Part shown: piece after piece, positions 55,243 through 64,000 of the stretch
Numbering within the stretch: position 1 is the first letter of the stretch
Layout: the number at the start of each line of letters is the position of its first letter
Assembly (NCBI GenBank): GCA_037039925.1
Contig: JAXRKP010000839.1
Coordinates: 92,501-156,500, forward strand
Origin: Doris montereyensis
Taxonomy: Eukaryota > Mollusca > Gastropoda > Nudibranchia > Dorididae
Reading direction: 5' to 3'
DNA length: 64,000 nt
The notes under the pieces: model-generated
Seen by the model: the letters and a program-made list of their open reading frames with translations, nothing else
Database searches by the model: none
Told to the model about the DNA's origin: nothing
Program-made: the position numbers and the translations under genes

Positions 55243-58200
55243 TCTTTCTTTCTTTATTTATCCATTCCCATTCTACCTTTCGGTGTATGGGTTCAAATGC
55301 CAGATGCCTTGTCTGGCTTTTTCTGCTAAATGTTAAATTTCTATGCTTCAATGCCTCTTTTATATCTTCTTCCCACTTTCTCCGAGGTCTGCCTTTTGGT
55401 CTTTTACCTTGGGCTTTAGCACTGTATACTGATTTAGCTATTCTATTGTCCTGTTACATGCCCAAACCATCTCAATTGATTTGTTTCTATCTTAGTTTTT
55501 ATGCCATCTGCTTTGGTTTGATCTTTTATTGTTGTGCTTCTGATTTTGTCTCTTTTAGTTTCCACTGCTACTCTGCTTAGATATTTCATTTCAGCTGCCT
55601 GTACTCTACTGTATTTTCTACTGTCTAAGGTCCAGGTTTCGCTGCCATAGAGGAGAGTAGGACAATAAACTGTATTGTATATTGCCATTTGGTTTTTGTT
55701 GACAATTCTTGCTTACCTACAAATGCCTTTCCTAGATGGTTATATATTGCGCTTGTCTTTTTGATTCTCTGGCTGATTTCTTCTCTTAGTTTTCCCTCTG
55801 AGTTAATCATTACTCCTGGGTAATTGTAGCTTTGAACTTGTTCTAAATTCTCCCTGCCCAATTTAAGATTTTGTGTTTTAGCTTCCCTCGTTACTAGCAT
55901 TGTTTTTGTTTTCTTTGCATTTACTCTCATTCCTCTTTTATTTAGTTCATTGTTCATAATGTTGATATTCGACTGGAGGTCATTAAATCATAGGCAAATG
56001 AAAGCATTGATACATTTGCTGGTTTGAGCTTCCACATACCTACATTCATTTTCTTCATTTTTGAGGATGCCTTTGCGACTGGGTCCATAAATCTAATAAA
56101 CAAAAGAGGACTTCGGATACAACCCTGTCTTACTCCTATATCTACATCAAATTCTGCAGATATGTTTCCAGCTACTCTCACTGCACATGTTGGTTTATTG
56201 TAAAAACTTATTGCTTCTATTAAATTTGCTCTACGTTGTGTTCTTTTAAGGAATGCCATAGTTCGTCCCTCCTCACAGTGTCAAATGCCTTTTCTAAGTC
56301 AATAAAACACATGTGCAAGTCAATGTTTCGCTCACGGAATTTTTCTATTATTTGTCTAATTGTAAATATGTGATCTTGTACACTTCTTCCTGGTCTGAAT
56401 CCACTCTGATGCTCTTCAATCTGATCCTCTACTCTTTTCCTTAGTCTCATTTCCAGTATCCTGGCATATACTTTTCCTGGAATACTAAGTAGTGATATCC
56501 CTCTATAGTTTTAGCATTCCATAGTTGATCCTCTTTTATGTATTGGTGCTACCGTTCCCTTTTTCCAGTCGTCTGGCACCTGTTTGTTCCGTGCTTGTTG
56601 GCATATTGCATGTAGTAGTTTGTCTGCCTCTCTCTCCTTGGTTTTTAATCATATCTGGATAAACTTGATCTGCTCCTGGGGCTTTCTAATTTCACTTTTC
56701 TTATAGCTGTTTGGATTTCTTCCATTGAGATATCTACATCTTCAGTTGTGTGCTTTGGATGACTTGTTACTCTTACTAATTGATCTTTACTCCTTGTTTC
56801 ATACGTTCTGGAGGGATTGTGTAATTGTTGAAAATGCTTTCTCCATGTTTCCATTATTTCGCTGTCTTCTTTTATTATTTCTCCTTTGGCATTCTTTATT
56901 TGTCGCATTGGGCATGCTTTGGTTATTCTCATGCTCTTCATTTTCCCCCAGAACAGCTTTTGATTTCCTTGATAGCTTTCTTGAAGTCTTCATCCAAACT
57001 CTTCCCATTGTTCATGTTTTGCTTTCCTTACTTCCTTTTGGCGATAGTTCTTTTATTCACTTAATCTATCCTATCCTCTGGTCACTTTGTTTGCAAGTAT
57101 TTCTTCCATACATCCTTCTTTTTTTTATCTTAGTCTTGAAGGTCTCATTCCACCATGCTATTCTTTTTCTATCTCCTTTAAGTTGTTTCCTACAGACCTC
57201 TTCAGTACAACTGAGGAGTGTTTCTTTATACATCTGCCACTTTTCTTCTATTGTGCTATCATTCAGAGCCATCTGTCTTTCACTGATATATTGTTTTATC
57301 CTAAATATTTCTGCTCCTCTGTTTACTCTTGCATCAATGTACTGTAAAAAGGGAACCCAGGTTATGAAGTCTATCATTGACTTTTCACACATGTCTTCAT
57401 TTACTTTTGTATATTTCCGGATATCTTTTGTGAGGAAAAAAAGGTGTTGGCTATTTTCATCTTGTTCTTTAGGCAAAAATCTATTAGTCTCTCTCCATTT
57501 GGAGAAGTTGTTGTCTCTCCTTCTTTACCTATTACTCCTCTGACGTTTCTACATCATTTCTAGTCTAGCGTTTAAATCTCCTAAAAGCATTAGTTCCTGT
57601 TTGGGTTTAAGATTTTCTGCAGCTATTTGTAAAACGTTTTGAAAGACATCTTTTTCTACTTTAGTTGCGTCTTCATTTGGTCCATAAGCTATTAATAATT
57701 TAATTTCTCGTCCTTTTGGTTTAATATTTACCTCTAATAGCCGTGGGCTTTTCATGCCTTTGATGCACTAGGAGGCCTATTCATGCTCTAGCTCTATCTT
57801 TAACATCTAGTCCTGAGAAGATTAAAATATGATTCGGGCCTACATTTTCTATGTTTCTGTAATGGCCAAAATATCTACTTTGAAGTTTTCCATTTCTTCA
57901 ACTAATTCTAACTCTTTTCCATTTATTACCCTAACATTCCATGTTCCAAAAATCACTGTCCGTATTCGTTTCCAAGTTCGTCTTCGAAAGATCAAGCAGG
58001 TTATATTATATTTATTTCTCTGAATCCGTTTGGTTTTGGATAAGCTGGGGATAGCCCACTGTACCTAGGTAGATGGTGGGGCAGTCATTTTGAGGCCCCC
58101 TACCAGGCCTTGATATTTTCTGTCAGGGTAACTCCTTTAGCCTTTAGTCATTCAAGACCAGCATGCAAGACAGCAGGTTGTTATTTTCTGTCAGGGTTAA

Positions 58201-58307
58201 CTCCCTTAGTCTTTGGTCAGCCAAGACCTGCCTGCAAGACAGCAGGGGACTCGTGGAGGGCGGGATCATCTACTCCCCATACAGGTGTTTACCTGTCCAC
58301 TCTCCAG
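55243..58307 (-). mobile_element. LINE family A, copy C: most complete copy
   Basis: Minus strand. 5' UTR with repeat modules (58300-58090); endonuclease (57960-57300) with AYGPNEDATKVEKDVF and LMLLGDLNARL; linker; RT (56950-55960) with QSGFRPGRSVQDHIFTIRQI, LHMCFIDLEKAFDTVRRDEL, DIGVRQGCIRSPLLF; C-terminus (55690-55440) with LLYGSETWTLDSRKYSRVQA and NQLRWFGHVTGQ. The catalytic box reads FAYDL rather than FADDL, and several frames are broken. The tail is (AAAG)n-like: GGATAAATAAAGAAAGAAAG. Clade not settled; the layout resembles RTE-like elements. Confidence 0.92.
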
Positions 58308-58318
58308 TTGTTGATGTT
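58308..58318. repeat. Target-site duplication of LINE copy C, right
   Basis: TTGTTGATGTT; exact match to the left copy. Confidence 0.88.
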
Positions 58319-59133
58319 GACTCGATGATACTTTAGATCTTGTATCGGACGGAGTGTGTCTAAGTAAGCTCGTAAATGAATCCGAACATTAGAGAAGTAG
58401 GACTTTCGTTTGTAGTCATGTGTGATGCATTGCGGTATGCTAGCAGGAATCTGGCAAGCTTAGTGTGAATGTTGCCCTTTTAAAAGCTTTCATCACTTGT
58501 TTGAATGTTTGCACCATCCTTTCAGCTAGACCATTAGTTACTGGATAGTACGGAGGGCTAAGAGTGTGACTGATACTGTTTCTTTTGATGAAGGATTTGA
58601 ACTCATCTGATGTAAATTGAGGTCCATTGTAAACACAAGATGTTCAAGCAAGCCGAATCTAGCGAACAGGTCATTGCGAATGTTGTTGCTGAAGGAGTTG
58701 TCGTAGAAGTGGGGATGATCTCAGTCCATTTAGAGTGAGCACCAACTACAACTAAGAACATGGCGTTTAAGAAGGGTGCAGCATAGTCAATGTGTATTCT
58801 TTGCCAGAGCTTCTTGGGCCATTGCCAGGGATGAATTGGTGTGTGAAGTGGTTCATGTTGTGTAGCAGCACATCTGTTACAACATTTTGTTATCCTTTCA
58901 GTTTCCTTGTCGATTTCAGGCCACCAGAAATAACTTTTAGCTACGCTTTTCATCTTTACAACTCCTAAATGTCCAACATGCAGCATATCTAGGATCTTCT
59001 CTCTGAGTTTTTCTGGAAGGATAAGTCGGGTATCCCTATAAAAGACAATTGTCTTTACTATTAATTCATGATGTTTGATAAAATATGGTTGCATCCTGTT
59101 GAAATGAATTTGGCCAATAATCGTCCTGGACAA
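58319..59133 (-). pseudogene. Ty3/gypsy integrase, zinc finger and core
   Basis: Zinc-binding HHCC: H and H in MLHVGHLGVVKMKSVAKSYF, C-x2-C in TKCCNRC. Core: HIDYAAPF (first catalytic Asp), NGPQFTSDEFKSFI where the second catalytic Asp position reads Tyr (VYNGP), and NGLAERMVQTFKQVM with the catalytic Glu. FLLAYRNASHMTTNESPTSL follows. Frame breaks near 58640 and 58490. Loss of the second Asp would abolish integration. Confidence 0.88.
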
Positions 59134-59560
59134 ATCGCATTACTTTGGAGATGAGTGGGTCATGATGAGATTCTTTGATGTTCACTGGAAGGGAATCGAT
59201 GACATTGGAGAAGAAGAGTTCATCTGCTTTGTCATATGCTTCAGGGCATGCAGTTTCAGGAAGTGGAAGTCTTGACTAACTGTCGGCATTTGCATTTGCC
59301 TTAGAATTCCTGTATTCAATAGTGTAATTGAGTCCGGTGAGGAACAAGCGTAACGGCCCAGGCGATTGCTAGTGCTTCTTATATATGCGACCAGTCACTT
59401 TCCATCTTTAGTAACACGAGAGAGCACTGCTCCAATACCATAAGGAGATGCATCGGTGGCCAATCGAAGTGGTATATCTGGATCATATTTAATGAGGACG
59501 TTTTCAGACCCAACCATTTCCTTGATTCTTAGTCTTTGAACTCTGAGACAAGAGATGTGT
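59134..59560 (-). pseudogene. Ty3/gypsy RNase H
   Basis: ENVLIKYDPDIPLRLATDAS, PYGIGAVLSRVTKDGK, then GLNYTIEYRNSKANANAD, the start and end motifs of the gypsy RNase H. The preceding RT palm is absent. Confidence 0.87.
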
Positions 59561-59989
59561 GTTAGATTGTGTAAACTTGTTGATCCTTCTCCAATCCAGG
59601 TGTAGGACTGATAGCCAATCTCTTCCAAGCATTGGATTACTTCCATTGCAATGCTCGGAGAGACGTTTTATTGACATAATGTAGTCAGTGTGAGACTCTC
59701 CTGTTTCTTGATTGCGTTTGTGGAATTTAAATCGTTTTACTATTTCAAAAGGGGCAGGATAGAAATGCAAGGTTAGAAGTATGCACAGCTGCTCGTAGAA
59801 TTTGGTAGGGGACAGCTCTCGTGCCGTCAACGAACTTAGAGTGGCGTATGTATTGGCTCCTATAGAAGACAATAGTGTGGCTGTCATTTTTTCATTTGAC
59901 ACATCCTTGGCAATGAGAGGCGCATGCTGTCGTTTCTTGTAATTGATGAACAATTCTACAAATTTATTGAATATATCTGGTTTTGGCAT
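59561..59989 (-). pseudogene. Ty3/gypsy gag with a fused protease remnant
   Basis: ATG at 59989. Capsid-like: AKDVSNEKMTATLLSSIGAN, TYATLSSLTARELSPTKFYE, EIVKRFKFHKRNQETGESHT, DYIMSIKRLSEHC. At about 59647 it passes directly into MLGRDWLSVLHLDWRRIN, the segment that follows the protease in intact elements. Zinc knuckle and most protease are therefore deleted. Confidence 0.85.
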
Positions 59990-60174
59990 TGTGCTTACAT
60001 ATACTGGAGATTCAATTTGACTAGACTACATTCTTGGGTTAAGATCTGCCTCGATGGGTAGGTAATTTTCACTGAATGAATTAAAGGTTATTGGACCTAT
60101 TTTTAAGAAAAATATGAGTTAGGCATGCACAAGAGGAATGTGAATGACCTTTCTGATGATTTCTTGAGTTTGAT

Positions 60175-60187
60175 GCCTCGTCGCCAG
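60175..60187 (-). other. Primer binding site
   Basis: CTGGCGACGAGGC abuts the 5' LTR. The TGGCGACGAG word is common at this place in animal gypsy elements. Confidence 0.65.
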
Positions 60188-60373
60188 TGTGATGTATTTG
60201 AATTTGAGATACAAATATAAAATGTAAGACAAAATAAGAAACGTAACACCATGTGGACTGATTGTAGAGAGTGTTTGTTTTCTGCAGTTGCTTCCCTTAC
60301 CTTATGTAAATACTGTATTGGATACTGGTACAAACCATGCAGTCTAAATTAGGAAACAATTTTATATACCACA
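60188..60373 (-). repeat. 5' LTR of the Ty3/gypsy element
   Basis: 186 bases, TGTGG...CA on the minus strand; differs from the 3' LTR by substitutions and small indels. Confidence 0.85.
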
Positions 60374-62383
60374 GTATTTGTTTTCATTCTTAAGCACTTC
60401 ATATACTCACAGACCTATTCCTTCAAGACCTAGTGAGTTAAAACTGTAAATCATAACACAGCATCAAGAAAATTCAATTGAAACTTGTTGACTGCCATCA
60501 ATGAATTGAATCATGTTAGTTATTGCCTAAATGCTCTCCATCTTAGAGCTTGTTTCTCTAAATGCTTGCAATTTCAGTGAAACCGTTTTTCCCTATATAA
60601 TTTTGCCTCTTCATGCTTGTTTCAAAACTAAGATTATCCCTAAATGCCGGTCTCAACGGCAACTGCAGGTATAATCTTCTCCAGATTATCATAAAGTACA
60701 TCCATAAGTGATTAAAACTTTTTTTTTTCTTTTCCTATTATACATGTTATCTCATCATTAATATAGCTACTTTGTACCCGTAAAAAATTTGCCATGTATT
60801 AACCACCCCTCATATACCTATCCAATGTAATGTAATAAAAAATGAACAGTCTCTTCTTATTTATTTCTAATCTCCATCCACTGTACCGTACAGCCTTTGT
60901 CCCATTGGATCACTAATTAGTCACTAGGCAATTGGAATTGAACAGTCTTCTAGTCTCCGCCCATGGCTCGTTCCCTTGATGTCACAAGTTGTACGTGTTT
61001 AATTGATCGTGTGTGGTCAGTTTTATTGCTCCCCCATCTTGTGGCCACATCTGTTGTGCCTTCGGATCTTTGTGTCGAACGTGGTCAACTTGCCCACCCG
61101 CTCACCACCTAAGTGTTAAAGAACTTAATAGTTTCGAGGTGTTCTATTTCTCGCATTCAAATTCTACGTGAAACTTAGGACTCCTCTGAAACAAAAGATC
61201 TGGTTGAGAATCTTCATTCTTATCTGTACATTGCTCACCCTCAATGTTTTGCTCAGACCGATTTTCCCATAAATGCCTGTTTTGTCTAGATGCTGGTTTT
61301 CTCTGCTTCCCAAAAATTTATGTGCGATGGGTATTCACCACAGATTACTCTTACAATATAATAAATACCACTTAAAACGAAAATGTTTCATCTTATTCTC
61401 ACCTCCTCAAAAAGCTGAACATGTGGATGGACAAGACATATTTGTGATTAGGTGTTCATCAATCGTTAAGAAGTCAACATAACCTGTCTACAAACTTACT
61501 TTTTGAATTAATTCTACAGAAATTTGTGTTCTGTTTATGTAATATTTAAAAAAATTCCTCCCAGATCGTAGCATTGATGATGGCATGTGGTATTGGTGGG
61601 TGATGCTCAGTTTATTCCATTTAACGATTGTTGCCTTGTTGCCACTACTTCAGCATTACAACCACGCAATGCTGCTCGCTGGACATCGGTACAATCGATG
61701 CCAAATGGCAGAATTATGTCATACAAGATAATTTCTCATGACAATCTTGGTGAGTCAAAATACTTGTGTTGGTTTCTTTTAACGTGCAATGGAAACAGTT
61801 ATGACAGGATCATGGGAAAAGGCTACAGTCCTGTTGTAACCAATTCCTATCATAAGCGGTTTGCAAGAGGAAATAAGCCAAAAGTCACATTTTGCTACCT
61901 TAGTACTCTCTGTGCATGATGGGCCTAGCCAGTGAATCGCTCATCATACACTATTGGCCTATTGCGTAGGTCAGCCATCTGAATGTACTAGACACACACT
62001 CTGTTTCACTATATTAATGCACTTCAAACACCTGTATTGATTCTCCATAAAGTCAGTATTGAATAAATATTAGGAATTATTAGGCATAAATCTACAGTAT
62101 ACACACTTTGTGCTTTACTCTGCACTGAACTCTCCACATTGACAGAGTCCTGTTATAAGCAGTTTTTTCCCTTTCCCAGTGCCAGTTATAAGAGGTTTAT
62201 TTTAATAGAGCCAAAGAGAGAGAAAAAGAGGAGATGGCGATGGTCTTGTTATAACCGGTTTCTGATATAACCGATGCTGTTATGGCAACCATAGCGTTAG
62301 TGTTACATAAAGTTACTTATACACTTTAAAAAAAAAATGGGTCTGTCCACTTTCTTCAATTTTGTTAAGGCATATATTTAGAA
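60374..62383. other. Spacer without recognised gene
   Basis: AT-rich. A 110-codon plus frame at 61587-61919 (WTSVQSMPNGRIMSYKIISH ...) has no family I recognise. At 62135-62285, repeated TGTTATAAGC / TTATAACCGG words hint at a decayed Tigger-type repeat. Confidence 0.3.
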
Positions 62384-64000
62384 CCGGGCAGTGGACAGGT
62401 AAGCACCTGTACGGGAGTAGATGATCCCGCCCTCCACGAGTCTCCTGCTGCCTTGCAGGCAGGTCTTGGACAAGAGCTAAGGGAGTTAACCCTGAAAGAA
62501 AATAACATGCTGCCTTGCAGACCAGTTTTGACTGACCAAAGGCTAAGGAGTTAACCCTGAAAGAAAATAACATGCTGCCTTGCAGACCAGTTTTGAATGA
62601 CTAAAGGCTAAGAGAGTTAGCTGACAGAAAATAACAAGGCCCGGAAGGGGGCCTCAAGGTGGCAGCCCCACAATCTACCTAGGGTACAGTAGGCTAATCC
62701 CTACTTATCCAAAACAACCTGATTCAAAGTAATATATACAATGATATACCCGGCTTGAACTTTCGAAGACGACTCTGGAAAAGAACACAGACTGTGATTT
62801 TTAGAACATGGAATGTTAGGGCAATTAATGGAAAGGAGTTAGAATTTGCTTTAAAGAAATGGAAAATTCAAAGTAGACATTTTGGCTATTACAGAAACAA
62901 AGAAAAAAGGGCAGAGGCATAGAAAATGTAGGACCAAATCATACTTTAATCTTCTCAGGAGTAGATGTCAAAGATAGAGCTAGAGCAGGAGTAGGCCTCC
63001 TAATGCATAAAAGGCAAGAAATGCTACTAGAAAGCTGGAAATTTGTAAGCCCAACGGCTATTAGAGGTAAATATTAAACCAAAAGGAAGAGAAATCAATT
63101 ATGAATAGCTTATGGACCAAACGAAGATGCCCCCAAAGAAGAAAAAGATATCTTCGAAAATGATTTACAAATAGCTGCAGAGAATCTCAAACCCAAACAG
63201 GAATTAATGGTTTTAGGAGATTTAAACGCTAGAGTAGGCAACAATGTAGAAACATCAGGAGGAGTAATAGGTAAAGAAGGAGAGACAACAACTTCTCCAA
63301 ATGGAGAGAGACAAATAGATTTTTGTCTAAAGAATAACATGAAAATAGCTAACACAGTTTTGCTCATAAAGATATCCACAAATATACAAGACTAAATGAA
63401 GACATGTGAAAAGTCAATCATAGACTACATAATAGTTTGCAGCTCCTTTATTACAGTACAATGGATGCTAGAGTAAGCAGAGGAGCTGAAATATTTAGTG
63501 ATCATCACCTAGTGATAGCCAAAATGAGATTATTAACTGAAGAAAACAAACAGAAAAGGAAGAGAAGAATGTTAATGAACTCAAAATAGAAGAACTAAAT
63601 TAACCAATAGTAAAACAGATGTGTACCAATCCAGGATAAAAAGATCTATCAGTGAAAGGCAGATGGATCTGAAGGAAAGCACATAGAAGAAAAAGTGGCA
63701 AATATATAAAGAAACACTCCTCAGTTGTACTGAAGAGGTCTGTGGTAGGAAACAAATTAAAAGGAGATGGGAAAAAAGGACAGCATGGTGGAATGAGAAT
63801 GTCAAGACTAAGATCAAAAGAAAAGAAAAGATGCCTGGAAGAAAATACTTGTAAACAAAGAGACCAGAGGATAGGATAGATTACGTGAGTAAAAGAACTA
63901 TTGCCAAAAGAGGAAGTTAGGAAAGCAAAACAGGGACAGTGGGAAGAGTTTTGGACAAAGACTTCAAGAAAGCTATCAAAGAAATCAAAAGCTGTTCTGG
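62384..64000 (+). mobile_element. LINE family A, copy D: 5' UTR and endonuclease, continues past the window
   Basis: Starts CCGGGCAGTGGACAGGTAAG. The 5' UTR has two to three units of about 70 bases (62455-62640; GTTAACCCTGAAAGAAAATA). Then TVIFRTWNVRAINGKELEF, IAYGPNEDAPKEEKDIFEN, LMVLGDLNARVGNNVETSGG, NGERQIDFCLKNNMKIANTV and ARVSRGAEIFSDHHLVIAKM. TWN, GDLN and the SDHHLV box are the APE catalytic motifs and are all present, but frames break near 62870, 63085 and 63370. Confidence 0.9.

Larger units (their letters stand above)
54173..60373 (-). mobile_element. Ty3/gypsy LTR retrotransposon, defective, split by a LINE
   Basis: 5' LTR 60373-60188, PBS 60187-60175 (CTGGCGACGAGGC), gag, a protease remnant, RNase H, integrase, [LINE 55243-58307], integrase C-terminus, polypurine tract AAAGAAGGGGGAAT (54365-54352), 3' LTR 54351-54173. 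Flanks CTATT / GTATT suggest an imperfect 5-bp target-site duplication. Without the LINE and its duplicated target it is about 3.1 kb, short because most of protease and all of RT are deleted. Confidence 0.9.

Overview
The window is metazoan nuclear DNA. It carries split genes with GT-AG introns and conserved animal proteins: an axonemal-type dynein heavy chain, the ribonucleotide reductase large subunit RRM1, and COMMD5. The introns and spacers are full of retroelements and very long microsatellites. The mix of elements (tRNA-derived SINEs, APE-type LINEs, a Ty3/gypsy element, a Penelope-like element with hammerhead-type motifs) and scattered TCTAGATC words suggest a lophotrochozoan, perhaps a gastropod mollusc. 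That taxonomic guess is an inference.

Layout. (1) 1-20283, plus strand: the middle of a dynein heavy chain gene, about 20 exons from the end of AAA3 through AAA4, stalk, microtubule-binding domain and AAA5. AAA4 has no recognisable P-loop, and AAA5 is split by an insert of roughly 300 residues, acidic then Lys-Thr-Pro rich. The introns hold CTA/CTG, TTC, TC, TTA and ATC arrays, minisatellites, SINEs and a LINE fragment. (2) 20284-26378: no further dynein exons. It holds a duplicated 200-bp block with TC/TA tracts, a BED-like (hAT-derived) zinc-finger fragment, and two exons of an unidentified minus-strand gene. (3) 26379-28283, plus: the last two exons of RRM1 with a poly(A) signal. (4) 30.8-36.5 kb: LINE fragments around a 1.4-kb TTC array. 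(5) 36925-47662, plus: COMMD5 in six exons; its introns carry a LINE with perfect target-site duplications, SINEs, and (unrelated to coding) a pogo/Tigger-like MITE. (6) 50666-52576: a 5'-truncated Penelope-like element on the minus strand, coding for a GIY-YIG endonuclease and flanked by inverted arms with hammerhead-like motifs. (7) 54173-60373: a minus-strand Ty3/gypsy element with both LTRs, PBS and polypurine tract, split by a 3.1-kb LINE that made an 11-bp target-site duplication. (8) 62384-64000: the 5' part of another LINE of the same family, plus strand, running off the window.

All three recognisable host genes carry several one- or two-base frame breaks inside otherwise well conserved exons, many at homopolymers. 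This looks more like uncorrected long-read consensus than three separate pseudogenes, but sequence alone cannot settle it. No rRNA, functional tRNA or CRISPR array was seen.
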